A stretch of DNA of 64,000 nucleotides from Sphingomonas hankookensis (GCF_028551275.1 NZ_CP117025.1:2658001-2722000), one strand, 5' to 3'; shown: positions 34,746 to 43,668, counted from the first letter of the stretch. Numbers and translations are program-made. The notes: a model not told the origin generated them from the sequence alone.

Positions 34746-35267
34746 ATGGCACAAATGGTCAACATGACTGCCCCATCTTCCGCGCAACCGATGACCGCAT
34801 CCGCCCTGTTCCTGCGCGAGGCCGAGGTGCGACGCGGGATCGAGCTACTCTATTTCGGCTACAGCCACCTGACGCGCAGCATCGACGAGGAACTGTCCGC
34901 GCAGAATCTGGGGCGGGCGCATCACCGCGCGCTCTATTTCATCGCACGGCGGCCTGATCTGTCGGTCAGCGAATTGTTGCGGTTGCTGGCGATCACCAAA
35001 CAGTCGCTCGGGCGGGTGCTGAACGACCTGTCGGCACGCGAACTGGTCGAAAGCCGGGCGGGCGACCGCGATGCACGGCAGCGGTTGCTGAAGCTGACGC
35101 CCGAGGGGCAGGCGCTGGAGGCCCGGCTGTACGAGATGCTGAACGCGAAACTGTCGCGCGCCTATTCGGGGGCGGGACAGGATGCGGTCAGCGGTTTCTG
35201 GGCCGTGCTGGAGGGGCTGATCCCGGCAGGGGACAAGGCTGCGGTGGCGGCGTTGGGGCGACCATGA
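34746..35267 (+). CDS. MarR-family transcriptional regulator
   Basis: A 173-residue winged-helix regulator. The DNA-binding part contains LSVSELLRLLAITKQSLGRVLNDLSARELVESRAGDRDARQRLLKLT, the standard MarR recognition helix and wing. The N-terminal and C-terminal helices form the dimer. The start ATG at 34746 has GGAGGGG 8 bases upstream; other in-frame ATGs follow at 34755 and 34764. It is divergent from ilvE across a 40-base gap, suggesting control of ilvE, of itself or of both. The effector is unknown. Confidence 0.9.
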   Translation: MAQMVNMTAPSSAQPMTASALFLREAEVRRGIELLYFGYSHLTRSIDEELSAQNLGRAHHRALYFIARRPDLSVSELLRLLAITKQSLGRVLNDLSARELVESRAGDRDARQRLLKLTPEGQALEARLYEMLNAKLSRAYSGAGQDAVSGFWAVLEGLIPAGDKAAVAALGRP

Positions 35268-35277
35268 CTGCTGCACC

Positions 35278-35362
35278 GTCACCCCGGACTTGATCCGGGG
35301 TCCCGCTTCCTTTGGCACGGTTAGAAGAAGAAGCGGGACCCCGGGTCAAGCCCGGGGTGACG
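35278..35362. repeat. Inverted pair of family A repeats after marR
   Basis: GTCACCCCGGACTTGATCCG (35278 on) and GGGTCAAGCCCGGGGTGACG (ending 35362) are inverted copies, about 25 bases apart, between the convergent marR and proC genes. It can form a long hairpin and may act as a bidirectional terminator. Confidence 0.8.
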
Positions 35363-35376
35363 GGATCGCAAGTGGC

Positions 35377-36183
35377 TTAGCCCCGCGCAGCTGCGGCTAT
35401 TTCCGCGTTGCGACGTTCGGATGCGGCGAGCGTGGCGCTGAGCAGCTGCTTAAGCGCATCGCCTTCGTCGAGCACGTTCAAGCCTTGCCGCGTCGATCCG
35501 CCGGGGCTGGCGACACGGTCGGCGAGCGTCGCAGGCGATACGTCCGACCCGGCGGCCATGGTCGCCGATCCCTGTACCGTGGCAATGGCGAGGCGTTGCG
35601 CCTGATCGGCAGGCAGGCCGAGAGCGGCACCGGCTGCTGCCAACGCGTCGATGAAGCGGAACACGAAACCCGGCCCGCAGCCCGACAGCGCCGTAACCGC
35701 GTCGAACAGCGCGGCGTCGTCGATCCATTCGACCAGCCCGAGCGGGGCCATCAGCGCGGCGGCGGTATCGCGGGCAGCCCGATCCTCCCCGTGCGAATGC
35801 AACGCCACGACCCCCTCCCCAATCGCGACCGGCAGGTTCGGCATGGCGCGGACGACGGTGGCGGCGTCGAACCGCCGCGCCAGCGCCGCCTCCTCGACCC
35901 CGGCAAGGATCGAGATCAGCAGCGGCACGCCGGCGATATGCGGCGCAAGGTCGGGCGCGACCTGATCGAGTTGTTGCGGCTTGATCGCCAGCACGACGAC
36001 CGCCGGCGGCCCGTCCTGCGGGATCGCCGTACCATGGGTCACGCCCGCCGGCACCTCGCGCGGCGAGCGGGTGACGACGGTGATCGCCCTCGGATCGACG
36101 CCATCGGCGATCCACCGCTCCAGCATCGCCCCGCCCATATTGCCGCAGCCGATCAGCCACAGCGGTCCGGGCAGCGCGGTCAT
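35377..36183 (-). CDS. proC: Pyrroline-5-carboxylate reductase
   Basis: A 268-residue enzyme that makes proline from pyrroline-5-carboxylate with NAD(P)H. The N-terminal Rossmann motif is LWLIGCGNMGGAML. The C-terminal dimer/active-site domain has ALSGCGPGFVFRFIDALAAA and SPGGSTRQGLNVLDE. The start at 36183 overlaps the ybjN-like stop as ATGA, so the two are translated together; the frame upstream is a shadow of ybjN. A repeat pair follows the stop. Confidence 0.95.
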   Translation of the reverse strand: MTALPGPLWLIGCGNMGGAMLERWIADGVDPRAITVVTRSPREVPAGVTHGTAIPQDGPPAVVVLAIKPQQLDQVAPDLAPHIAGVPLLISILAGVEEAALARRFDAATVVRAMPNLPVAIGEGVVALHSHGEDRAARDTAAALMAPLGLVEWIDDAALFDAVTALSGCGPGFVFRFIDALAAAGAALGLPADQAQRLAIATVQGSATMAAGSDVSPATLADRVASPGGSTRQGLNVLDEGDALKQLLSATLAASERRNAEIAAAARG

Positions 36184-36680
36184 GCCTCGCCCTGCGTCTC
36201 GATCATCGACGCGGCGATCGCTTCCTTCGGCGACTTGCCGCCCCACAGCACGAACTGGAACACCGGGTAGAAGCGCTCGCATTCGTCGATCGCGGCGTCG
36301 ATCATCATTTCCGCCTGATCGATGGTCAGCACCGGCTCCTCCGGCAGCATCGCGGCGTGGCGATACAGCAGGATGCCGCTCGACGACCACAGCTCGAAAT
36401 GGCCGATCCACAGCTGTTCGTTGATCAGGCCGATCGTTTCATAGATCGCCCCGCGCCGTTCGTCGGCGACGCGGATGTCGGGCAGCGCGAGGAACTGCAG
36501 CACGCCGTCCTCGCCCCGCCAGATGGCGCGCAGCTCGAACTCGGTCCAGCTGCCCTTCACATGCGCGACGATCTCGTCGCCGTCGCGCTCATGCTTCCAG
36601 CCGTGCGCCGCGAAATAGCGCTCCAGCGTATCGATCGGCACGGCGTCGTCGCCGTCCTCTTCCACTTCGTCCAACATCAT
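36180..36680 (-). CDS. YbjN domain-containing protein
   Basis: A 166-residue acidic cytoplasmic protein: DAVPIDTLERYFAAHGWKHER, then EFELRAIWRGEDGVLQFLALPDIRV, ending with EMMIDAAIDECERFYPVFQFVLWGGKSPKEAIAAS. The TYPxxQFVLWGGKSP region and fold are typical of YbjN proteins, related to type III chaperones; their role is unclear (membrane-stress links in E. coli). The start at 36680 follows GGGG; 36677 is the alternative. It is coupled to proC. Confidence 0.9.
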   Translation of the reverse strand: MMLDEVEEDGDDAVPIDTLERYFAAHGWKHERDGDEIVAHVKGSWTEFELRAIWRGEDGVLQFLALPDIRVADERRGAIYETIGLINEQLWIGHFELWSSSGILLYRHAAMLPEEPVLTIDQAEMMIDAAIDECERFYPVFQFVLWGGKSPKEAIAASMIETQGEA

Positions 36681-36746
36681 CCCCAAATCTTTAGCCGCTC
36701 GCGTGCCCGGCGTCACGCGTTACGGCGTGGGACCCGGGACGGCGGA

Positions 36747-37046
36747 TCAGAGCGCGCCTTCGCCCGCCCCCGGCGCGTCGGGCGTGATCGGCTGCGCGGC
36801 CGGCGCGGTCTTGCCCTCCAGCGCGTCGAGCCGGGCGCGCAGCGCGTCGGCCTCGTCGCGGGCGGCGACGGCCATCGCCTTCACCACTTCGAATTCGTCG
36901 CGGCTGACGAAATCCATGCCGCCCAGGAAGGTCTTGGCACGTTCGCGCGCCGCAGCCTCGCCCTCGCGGGCCATGCCGGCAAGGGTCCCGGCGGCGCCGT
37001 TCACGAACTTGGCGAAATCGTCGAACAGGCGATTGTCGGACTGCAT
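36747..37046 (-). CDS. ubiK: UbiK/BMFP family accessory factor
   Basis: A 99-residue membrane-fusogenic coiled-coil protein. The conserved start MQSDNRLFDDFAKFVNGAAG is followed by a helical region REGEAAARERAKTFLGGMDF and VSRDEFEVVKAMAVAARDEADALRARLDALE, a coiled coil. UbiK aids ubiquinone synthesis in E. coli; Brucella BMFP is the founding homologue. The start at 37046 gives the family N-terminus; the frame is open further upstream. It lies between tspO and ybjN on the same strand. Confidence 0.9.
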   Translation of the reverse strand: MQSDNRLFDDFAKFVNGAAGTLAGMAREGEAAARERAKTFLGGMDFVSRDEFEVVKAMAVAARDEADALRARLDALEGKTAPAAQPITPDAPGAGEGAL

Positions 37047-37092
37047 GGAAAATCCTTCCGGTTGGTCGGGCGCGACACGGCCCGCCCTTTCT

Positions 37093-37647
37093 CTAGAGCT
37101 TGATTTGGGTGGAATGGGCCGGCGGCACAAGGGTTTCCGCATCCGGATTGCGCCGGTCGATCTGCCAATTGAGCGCCGATGCGATCACCAGCCAGACCAG
37201 ATAGGGCACCAGCAGCCACGCCGCGATCGGCCGAATGCGGCCGAAGGCGAAGGTGGTGGCAAGCGCGGTCAGGAACAGGGCGACGATCAGGTATAGCGCC
37301 AGTGTCACCTGATGCGCGCCGAAGAACAGCGGCGACCATATGAGGTTCATCGCCAGCTGCAGGGTGAACAGCGCGATCGCGATGCCGCGCCCCCGCGCCC
37401 CGCGTGCGTTGAGAACGACCGCCAGCGCGAAGCCCATCAGCAGGTACAGGATCGTCCAGACGACCGGGAATGCCCATTGCGGCGGGCGGATCGCCGGCAG
37501 GTCCAGCATCCGGTACCAGCCATTCGCATCCCCCGCGACGACCAGCTGTCCCGACGTGAACCCCAGCAAAAGGATTAACGGCACGCACACCACCGCGCGC
37601 CGCAGAAATCCTGATCGCAACTGCCACTTCGACGCGATCTCGTTCAT
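37093..37647 (-). CDS. tspO: TspO/MBR family tryptophan-rich membrane protein
   Basis: A 184-residue membrane protein with five helices. Family features are GWYRMLDLPAIRPPQWAFPVVWTILYLLMGFALAVV, LQLAMNLIWSPLFFG, and the C-terminal LLVPYLVWLVIASALNWQI. TspO binds tetrapyrroles and is linked to oxygen and stress signalling in Rhodobacter. It is in the leftward run tlyA-tspO-ubiK-ybjN-proC, with gaps of 39 and 46 bases. Porphyrin binding is inferred from the family. Confidence 0.93.
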   Translation of the reverse strand: MNEIASKWQLRSGFLRRAVVCVPLILLLGFTSGQLVVAGDANGWYRMLDLPAIRPPQWAFPVVWTILYLLMGFALAVVLNARGARGRGIAIALFTLQLAMNLIWSPLFFGAHQVTLALYLIVALFLTALATTFAFGRIRPIAAWLLVPYLVWLVIASALNWQIDRRNPDAETLVPPAHSTQIKL

Positions 37648-37686
37648 CCCGTACCCCAGCCCCCACTGCGCACGCTGCGCTGCCGT

Positions 37687-38475
37687 TCAGGGCGCATTGC
37701 TTGCTGTGTGCGGTGCATCATTGCAAGCCAAAGCGGTCGATTCGGGGGCGTACGCACCGATCAGGAACTCGATATTGCCCTCGGGACCGGTAATTGGGCT
37801 GGGATCGACGCCCGCAACGCGCCAGCCAAGGCCGGTCAGCCAGTCGGCGACCGCGTCGCAGACCCGCGCATGGATCGCGGGGTCGCGCACCACCCCACCC
37901 TTGCCGACCTCGTCGCGGCCCGCCTCGAACTGCGGCTTGATCAGCGCCAGCAGCCGCCCGCCGGGCTTCACGAAGCCGAGCGGCACCGCCAGCACCTTGG
38001 CCAGCGCGATGAAGCTGGCATCGCACACCACCAGGTCGATCGGCTCGGGGATATGGGCGGGCGTCAGCAAGCGTGCGCTGAGCTGTTCATGGACGATCAC
38101 TCGCGGGTCCTGTCGCAGCTTCCACGCCAGCTGGTTGGTGCCGCTGTCGACCGCATAGACCCGCGCCGCGCCGCGCGACAGCAGCACATCGGTAAAGCCC
38201 CCGGTCGACGACCCGACATCGATCGCCACCGCACCACCCACGTCCCAGCCGAAATGGTCGAGGCCGTGCGCCAGCTTGATCCCGCCGCGCGACACCCAGG
38301 GATGATCGCGTCCGCGCACGTCGAGCGTCGCGTCGGGCGGCAGTTGCTGGCCGGGCTTGTCCACCTTGCGGTCGCCGACGAACACCAGCCCCGCCATGAT
38401 GAGCGCCTGCGCCCGCGTCCGGCTTTCGGCCAGACCGCGATCGACGAGCATCTGGTCCGCACGTTGCTTTGCCAT
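37687..38475 (-). CDS. tlyA: TlyA-family rRNA (cytidine-2'-O)-methyltransferase
   Basis: A 262-residue RNA methyltransferase. An N-terminal S4 RNA-binding domain (RADQMLVDRGLAESRTRAQALIMAGLVFVGDRKVDKPGQ) precedes an FtsJ-type SAM domain with AIDVGSSTGGFTDVLLSRGA and the catalytic-region motif DASFIALAKVL. It methylates 16S/23S rRNA in actinobacteria. The start at 38475 (MAKQRADQML) is the standard N-terminus; upstream ATGs encode low-complexity tail. It is first in the leftward run. Confidence 0.92.
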   Translation of the reverse strand: MAKQRADQMLVDRGLAESRTRAQALIMAGLVFVGDRKVDKPGQQLPPDATLDVRGRDHPWVSRGGIKLAHGLDHFGWDVGGAVAIDVGSSTGGFTDVLLSRGAARVYAVDSGTNQLAWKLRQDPRVIVHEQLSARLLTPAHIPEPIDLVVCDASFIALAKVLAVPLGFVKPGGRLLALIKPQFEAGRDEVGKGGVVRDPAIHARVCDAVADWLTGLGWRVAGVDPSPITGPEGNIEFLIGAYAPESTALACNDAPHTASNAP

Positions 38476-38655
38476 GGCCCCGCATGGCGCGGCTTTCCGC
38501 CCGTCGCAACCCTTGATCGACTGGTCGATTGGCCATTGCCTATCGTTTAAGTAGGAATACATTGGCTGCAGGAAGTCGCCCGGACCCGATCCCTGTCCCT
38601 AAGCGTGGCCGGCGGCTTCCACCCTGTTGGAACACCCAAGAGCAGGAGCGCGATG

Positions 38656-39324
38656 ATGGCACAGCTTTCGACTCCCCAGACCGGCCTGCCGACGGTGTTG
38701 ACCGTGCCGGGCCTCAACGGTTCCGGCCCGTCGCACTGGCAGACATTGTGGGAGCAATCGCGGCCCGATACCGCGCGGGTCGAACTGGGCCTGTGGTCGC
38801 GGCCCTTGCGCAATGCATGGGTGACGAAGCTGGACCAGGCGATCCGGCAGGCGCAGGCGCCGGTGGTCCTCGCCGCGCACTCGCTCGGCTGCCTCGCGGT
38901 CGCATGGTGGGCGCAGCTGTCGGGCCAGCCCTATGGCTGGCCTGTGGCGGGCGCGTTGCTCGTGGCGCCGGCGGATGTCGATCGCCCCGGCGCGCCGGTC
39001 GAGTTGCAGGGGTTCGCCCCGACGCCGCGCTTCGCCCTGCCCTTTCCGTCGCTGGTCGTCGCATCGACCGACGACCCGTGGGTGTCGATCGAGCGGGCGC
39101 ATTCGATGGCGGTCGATTGGGGCAGCCATTTCGTCGATGCCGGCGCGCAGGGCCACCTCAACGCCGCCAGCGGCATCGGCTGGTGGGAGGAAGGACAGGA
39201 ACTGCTCGACCGGGTCATCGCTGCGTCGGGAGATGGCCATGGCCATGTCCGGTTGCCCTCCGAAGCGCGCTCTGTGCTGGCGGTGAACGCCACCGACGCA
39301 GCGCAGGGGCAGTTCCTGCGCTAG
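38656..39324 (+). CDS. Alpha/beta hydrolase, RBBP9/YdeN family
   Basis: A 222-residue hydrolase. It begins with PTVLTVPGLNGSGPSHWQTLWEQS, the family's HWQ signature. The nucleophile elbow is VLAAHSLGCLA, and later blocks hold the acid and the base (DDPWVSIERAHSMA and GQGHLNAASGIG-like HLN). Members are serine hydrolases of unclear substrate. ATG at 38656 has AGGAG 7 bases upstream; 38653 is also possible. The stop overlaps the convergent toxin gene stop by 4 bases. Confidence 0.9.
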   Translation: MAQLSTPQTGLPTVLTVPGLNGSGPSHWQTLWEQSRPDTARVELGLWSRPLRNAWVTKLDQAIRQAQAPVVLAAHSLGCLAVAWWAQLSGQPYGWPVAGALLVAPADVDRPGAPVELQGFAPTPRFALPFPSLVVASTDDPWVSIERAHSMAVDWGSHFVDAGAQGHLNAASGIGWWEEGQELLDRVIAASGDGHGHVRLPSEARSVLAVNATDAAQGQFLR

Positions 39325-39719
39325 AGGAACGGGTTGCGGACCTCCAGCCGAGCATCGATGACCAGCCCGTGATGGAGGTCCTCGCTCCATAGCCGATCGC
39401 AACCCGCGGACAGCGCGGCGGCGGAGATCATGCTGTCGTAGATCGACAGGCGATAGCGTTCGGCGATGCGCAGGCCATCGCGGTGGATGGCATCGGTCAG
39501 GGGAACAATGTGCGGACACAGGACGCGCAACGCGGCAAGGGCGTCGTGGATTGCCGGCCATTCGTAGCGCAGCTTGCGCCGGGTAACGGTCGCAAACTCG
39601 TTGAGCGACTGCACGCTGATGATACCGCCGTCCGCCAGAAGCGACTGCGCGCGTATCGCCCTGTCATCGACGCCCAGCGCATAGACGAGAATGTTCGTGT
39701 CGAAGAACGCGACGCTCAA
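39321..39719 (-). CDS. PIN-domain toxin, VapC-like ribonuclease
   Basis: A 132-residue toxin of the PIN RNase fold. The acidic metal-binding residues are seen in AFFDTNILVYAL (Asp), QSLNEFATVTRR (Glu) and LSIYDSMISAAAL (Asp), with SEDLHHGLVID near the end. It overlaps the upstream AbrB-type antitoxin as ATGA, the normal order (antitoxin first). It would cleave RNA unless bound by its partner. Confidence 0.92.
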   Translation of the reverse strand: MSVAFFDTNILVYALGVDDRAIRAQSLLADGGIISVQSLNEFATVTRRKLRYEWPAIHDALAALRVLCPHIVPLTDAIHRDGLRIAERYRLSIYDSMISAAALSAGCDRLWSEDLHHGLVIDARLEVRNPFL

Positions 39720-39931
39720 CGCGCGTTCGCCTCCTCTCGATCGAATTTGTATCCGGGCGGGAGTGGCCGTGCCAACGCGCGCATCGCGGCAATTGCTTCG
39801 TCACGAGTCATTGGCGCAGGATCGCTGCTCCGCCGCACTTCGACGCTATCCCCTTCATGCAGCCCCAGCGTTTCGGCCACATCCTGCGGAATGACGATAG
39901 CGAGCTGGTCACCGATCTTTTCGACCTTCAC
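39716..39931 (-). CDS. AbrB/SpoVT-type antitoxin
   Basis: A 71-residue protein with a swapped-hairpin DNA-binding domain: MKVEKIGDQLAIVIPQDVAETLGLHEGDSVEV, then a variable C-terminal helix RDEAIAAMRALARPLPPGY that likely neutralises the toxin. It is encoded just before the PIN toxin and overlaps it as ATGA, forming a type II module. It probably autoregulates the pair. Confidence 0.92.
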   Translation of the reverse strand: MKVEKIGDQLAIVIPQDVAETLGLHEGDSVEVRRSSDPAPMTRDEAIAAMRALARPLPPGYKFDREEANAR

Positions 39932-39955
39932 CGCGCTTCTCCTTCGTCGGGCAAA

Positions 39956-40375
39956 TTACGTCGATGCGGGGCGGCTGACAACCGACTGAAGATAGACCGC
40001 AAGGTCGCGAACGTCCTTCATCGGCGGCAGTTCGACCGGATTGGCTGGCGTCGGCATCACCAGCCCCAATCGCCACCAACTCGCCTCGACCAGATCCGCA
40101 ACCTCTTCGTCATCGATCATCAGGAAGCGGGCGAAATCGTCGTCGGGATGGGGCACGACGCCCTGCCCATAATAAGGCGCGACCAGTTCGCGGGTCAGCG
40201 CGGCGATGGCCGGCGACACGCCGTTATCGGCGACCATCGCGTCGAAATCCGCCTCGCTCCACCCGGCGCGATACGCCCTGGCCGCGCGAAACTGCCGCCA
40301 CATCCGCCAGTTGAACCAGGCGAGCGCGACCACCGCCAGCGCGATGATCGCCGCCGCCTTCTGTCCGCCGGTCAT
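39956..40375 (-). CDS. Hypothetical membrane-anchored protein
   Basis: A 139-residue protein of unknown function. One N-terminal membrane helix ([20 protein letters not shown], residues about 7-26) is followed by a soluble acidic domain, with [34 protein letters not shown] and [24 protein letters not shown]. The start overlaps the dxs stop as ATGA, so it is translated with dxs. No family is recognised with confidence. Its genomic context does not suggest a role. Confidence 0.75.
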   Translation of the reverse strand: MTGGQKAAAIIALAVVALAWFNWRMWRQFRAARAYRAGWSEADFDAMVADNGVSPAIAALTRELVAPYYGQGVVPHPDDDFARFLMIDDEEVADLVEASWWRLGLVMPTPANPVELPPMKDVRDLAVYLQSVVSRPAST

Positions 40376-42294
40376 GCGCGGGCTTCGGCGGCTCCGCTCT
40401 CGTTCCAGCGCAGCGCCTGCAACACGGTGTCGACGATCTGCGGCGCGTTCAGGCCGGCCTCGTCATACTGTTTCTGCGGGCTGTCCTGATCCTGGAACGT
40501 ATCGGGCAGGCGCATCGTGCGCAGCTTCAACCCGGCGTCGATCAGGCCGGAATCGCTGGCGAAGGTCAGGACATGGGCGCCTAGTCCACCAACCGCGCCT
40601 TCCTCGACGGTCACCGCGACCTCGTGCGTCGTCAGCAGGCGACGGATCAGCGCCTCGTCGAGCGGCTTGGCGAAGCGCAGGTCGGCGACCGTAGTCGACA
40701 GCCCCTTCGCCTCCAGCGCATCGGCGGCCTTCAGCGCCTCTTCCAACCGGGTGCCGAGCGACAGGATCGCGATCTTGCTGCCTTCGCGGACCAGCCGGCC
40801 CTTGCCGATCTCCACCTTTTGCGGAACCTCCGGCAGCGCGACGCCGACGCCGTTGCCGCGCGGATAGCGCACCGCGATTGGCCCGGCATCATATTCGGCG
40901 GCGGTATAGGTCATGTGGACCAGTTCCGCCTCGTCCGCCGCGGCCATCACCACCATGTTAGGCAGGGTAGCGAGATAGGTCACGTCGAAGCTGCCGGCAT
41001 GGGTAGCACCATCCGCCCCGACCAGCCCGGCGCGATCGATCGCGAAGCGGACCGGCAGGTTCTGGATACAGACATCGTGCACGACCTGGTCGTAGGCGCG
41101 CTGCAGGAAGGTCGAATAGATGGCGCAGAACGGCCGCATCCCCTGCGCGGCGAGGCCGGCGGCGAAGGTGACGGCATGTTGTTCGGCGATACCGACGTCG
41201 AAGAACCGGTCGGGATGTTCCTTGCTGAACCGGTCGAGCCCGGTGCCCGAGGGCATCGCGGCGGTAATCGCGCAGATGCGGGTGTCGCTGTCCGCCAGCT
41301 TGCTCAGCGTATGGCCGAACACATTCTGGTACTGCGGCGGGCCGGCCGGCGCCTTGACCTGCGTGCCGGTGATGACGTCGAACTTCTGGACGCCATGATA
41401 TTTGTCGGCTGCCGCCTCGGCCGGGGCATAGCCCTTGCCCTTCTTGGTCACGACATGGACCAGGATCGGGCCTTCCGCCGCGTCGCGGACATTTTCGAGG
41501 ACGGGGATCAGATGGTCGAGATTGTGACCGTCGATCGGACCGACATAATAGAAGCCCAGTTCCTCGAACAGGGTGCCGCCGGTCGCCATGCCGCGGGCGA
41601 ATTCGTCGGTCTTGCGCGCGGCGGTGTGCAGCGGGCGGGGCAGCTTGCGCGCCAGTTTCTTCAACGCATCGCGGATGCCGAGGAATTCGCGGCTCGACAC
41701 GATGCGCGACAGATAGGCGGACAGGCCACCGACCGGCGGCGCGATCGACATGTCATTGTCGTTGAGAATGACGACCAAACGGTTGCCCGCCTGTTCGGCG
41801 TTGTTCATCGCCTCATAGGCCATGCCCGCCGACATCGCGCCGTCGCCGATCACGGCGATGCCCTTGCCCGGCGTGCCGGCGATCTTGTTGGCAACCGCAA
41901 AGCCCAACGCCGCCGAGATCGAGGTCGAGCTGTGCGCCGCACCGAACGGGTCGTATTCGCTCTCCGACCGCTTGGTGAAGCCCGACAGCCCGCCGCCCTG
42001 GCGCAGCGTGCGGATGCGATCGCGGCGGCCGGTCAGGATCTTGTGCGGATAGCATTGGTGACCGACGTCCCACACCAGCCGGTCGGCGGGCGTGTCGAAC
42101 ACATAATGGATCGCGACGGTCAGTTCGACAACGCCGAGGCCCGATCCGAGATGCCCGCCGGTCGTACCGACCGCGCTGATCGTTTCCTGTCGCAGTTCGT
42201 CGGCGAGTTGCCGCAAATCTTCCGGAGCCAGCTTGCGAAGGTCGGCGGGCGTCTGAACGGTGTCGAGCAGCGGGGTGCTAAGTGGATCGGCCAT
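40372..42294 (-). CDS. dxs: 1-deoxy-D-xylulose-5-phosphate synthase
   Basis: A 640-residue thiamine-dependent transketolase-like enzyme, the first step of the MEP isoprenoid pathway (also feeding thiamine and pyridoxal synthesis). The thiamine site is [17 protein letters not shown] with ILNDNDMSI; the central [16 protein letters not shown] and C-terminal [19 protein letters not shown] blocks are standard. The start ATG at 42292-42294 is the normal start. It is translated with a small hypothetical gene downstream (ATGA). Carotenoids, typical of sphingomonads, depend on this pathway. Confidence 0.96.
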   Translation of the reverse strand: MADPLSTPLLDTVQTPADLRKLAPEDLRQLADELRQETISAVGTTGGHLGSGLGVVELTVAIHYVFDTPADRLVWDVGHQCYPHKILTGRRDRIRTLRQGGGLSGFTKRSESEYDPFGAAHSSTSISAALGFAVANKIAGTPGKGIAVIGDGAMSAGMAYEAMNNAEQAGNRLVVILNDNDMSIAPPVGGLSAYLSRIVSSREFLGIRDALKKLARKLPRPLHTAARKTDEFARGMATGGTLFEELGFYYVGPIDGHNLDHLIPVLENVRDAAEGPILVHVVTKKGKGYAPAEAAADKYHGVQKFDVITGTQVKAPAGPPQYQNVFGHTLSKLADSDTRICAITAAMPSGTGLDRFSKEHPDRFFDVGIAEQHAVTFAAGLAAQGMRPFCAIYSTFLQRAYDQVVHDVCIQNLPVRFAIDRAGLVGADGATHAGSFDVTYLATLPNMVVMAAADEAELVHMTYTAAEYDAGPIAVRYPRGNGVGVALPEVPQKVEIGKGRLVREGSKIAILSLGTRLEEALKAADALEAKGLSTTVADLRFAKPLDEALIRRLLTTHEVAVTVEEGAVGGLGAHVLTFASDSGLIDAGLKLRTMRLPDTFQDQDSPQKQYDEAGLNAPQIVDTVLQALRWNESGAAEARA

Positions 42295-42380
42295 CGGGCC
42301 TGCCTAGCGCAGGCGGAACCCACTGTCGATTGCCGGTACGCGCAAGGTCCGACAAACTCGGCACGTCCTTCAGTTCAGGT

Positions 42381-42842
42381 TCAATTCTGCGCGCAATCTG
42401 CACAGGTTCCGCGCACTTCGATGACCGGACGTACCGGCTTGAACCCGGCACCCGATGCGGCGGCGCGGACGGTCCCGGTGATCTTGTCGTCATCGATATG
42501 CGTCGTCTGTCCGCATTGGTCGCAGACCAGGAAGATGCAGTCGTGGACGCAGTCGGGATGGGTGTTCGCTAGATAGGCGTTGGCGCTTTCGACCCGGCGG
42601 GCAAGGTTGGCGTTCACGAACAGGTCGAGGATGCGGTAGACGCTGTTCGGCGCGACCCGGCGACCCTGCGCCTTCGACACCGCATCGGCGATGTCATAGG
42701 CCGAGGCGGGTTTGTCGAACGAGGCGAGCACATCGAAGATGCTGGCACGCATCGCCGTCCATTGTTCACCGGCGCGAATCAGCGCGGCTTCCGCCGCCTT
42801 GTTCCATGCGGTCCCGTGATGTTCGTGATGTTCGTGCGCCAT
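42381..42842 (-). CDS. zur: Zur, Fur-family zinc uptake regulator
   Basis: A 153-residue Fur-family repressor. A histidine-rich N-terminus (MAHEHHEHHGTAW) precedes the winged-helix domain (MRASIFDVLASFDKPASAYDIADAVSK, RRVAPNSVYRILDLFVNANLARRVES). Metal-binding motifs follow: HPDCVHDCIFLVCDQCGQTTHID and the C-terminal CADC. The His-rich start and two CxxC pairs favour Zur over Fur. It is downstream of a MerC-like gene on the same strand, with a 40-base gap, and a Zur-like box lies upstream of that gene. Confidence 0.87.
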   Translation of the reverse strand: MAHEHHEHHGTAWNKAAEAALIRAGEQWTAMRASIFDVLASFDKPASAYDIADAVSKAQGRRVAPNSVYRILDLFVNANLARRVESANAYLANTHPDCVHDCIFLVCDQCGQTTHIDDDKITGTVRAAASGAGFKPVRPVIEVRGTCADCAQN

Positions 42843-42882
42843 GCCAGCGAGATAAGCGTGCGCGGGGCCAGCGGCAAGCCGG

Positions 42883-43263
42883 TCAGCAACCCGCCCGGCG
42901 GTTGAGGTGATGGCCGAGCGCCAGCAGGCCGACACCGCTCAGCGTCGCCAACGCCTCCGGCACGCCATGCGGCAGGGTCAGCGCCATCGCCATGATCGCC
43001 AGCCCCGCCCCGCCGATCAACGTCGGCAGCTTGTGGCCGTGGCGCCAATAGCCCGCGCCCAGCGCGACAGTGCCGAGCAGCACGGCGAGCAACAGCCCGA
43101 CTTCATGGATCGCGGGATGCAGCAAGGTGCCGCCGACCGAGGCGAGCAGCGCCATGACCGCGATGGTCGTGACGCAATGCACCGCGCACAGCCCGGACAA
43201 CAGGATGCCGAACCGATCGAGTCGGCCTTCGTGCAACCAGGAGCGGGCGGCGGTGCTGCGCAT
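42883..43263 (-). CDS. MerC-domain membrane protein next to zur
   Basis: A 126-residue integral membrane protein with four helices. The MerC-type metal site is the cysteine pair region RFGILLSGLCAVHCVTTIAVMALL. Later helices are EVGLLLAVLLGTVALGAGYW and GLAIMAMALTLPHG. The start at 43263 (MRSTAARSW) keeps the upstream Zur-like box outside the coding region; ATG at 43311 is possible but would place the box within the gene. It probably forms a zinc-controlled unit with zur and moves a metal, possibly zinc. Confidence 0.78.
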   Translation of the reverse strand: MRSTAARSWLHEGRLDRFGILLSGLCAVHCVTTIAVMALLASVGGTLLHPAIHEVGLLLAVLLGTVALGAGYWRHGHKLPTLIGGAGLAIMAMALTLPHGVPEALATLSGVGLLALGHHLNRRAGC

Positions 43264-43288
43264 CGCCACCCTATGCCCCGGATTGCGC

Positions 43289-43305
43289 GAAGTTACAACA
43301 TATCG
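43289..43305 (-). promoter_or_regulatory. Candidate Zur box upstream of the merC-like/zur genes
   Basis: On the minus strand the sequence GATATGTTGTAACTTC (about 43303-43288) resembles the AT-rich Zur palindrome around TGTTATAACA. The core GTTGTAAC (43299-43292) has palindromic GTT/AAC arms. It is 25-40 bases upstream of the chosen merC-like start, the right place for an operator. Zinc-bound Zur would repress the unit. Confidence 0.5.
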
Positions 43306-43370
43306 TTTCATGGGACCGATAACGCGGTTCGGACGATCGGGTTCGATCGCCGGACGAAATCGCTGATATT

Positions 43371-43637
43371 TCAGCGTTTGCGCTTCACCATCAGGTCCGG
43401 CTTCGCAGGCGGCGTCCAGCCGGCCGGCGGCTCGACCCGCTGCCGGCTGGTGCCCAGCCCCATCGCGCCGGGCTGCTGCCGCGTCAGCCCGGCGGTGTCC
43501 GCCGCCTGCGCCGCATCCGGTTCGGCACCGCCGCGCAACAAGGTGATCCGGTCGCGCAGCCGCGACGCGGTTTCGAAGTCCATCGCCGCGGCGGCGGCTT
43601 CCATCTGCGCGCGCAGGGTTTCGATCGTGTCGGTCAT
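43371..43637 (-). CDS. UVR-domain protein (UvrB/UvrC motif)
   Basis: An 88-residue protein containing one UvrB/C-type helical hairpin: LRAQMEAAAAAMDFETASRLRDRITLLRG. The rest is low-complexity, with GLTRQQPGAMGLGTS and a basic end (KPDLMVKRKR). UVR motifs mediate UvrB-UvrC contacts, but as a free protein its role is unknown. The start ATG at 43635-43637 is convincing. It lies between the Zur box region and the DUF2218 gene. Confidence 0.83.
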   Translation of the reverse strand: MTDTIETLRAQMEAAAAAMDFETASRLRDRITLLRGGAEPDAAQAADTAGLTRQQPGAMGLGTSRQRVEPPAGWTPPAKPDLMVKRKR

Positions 43638-43668
43638 CCGGCATCAACGCACGACGCCGGTCGACGGA

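Noticed and set aside
19172..35362. CRISPR array from repeated palindromes
   Set aside because: Units are scattered over 16 kb next to different genes without regular spacers, and no cas genes are present.
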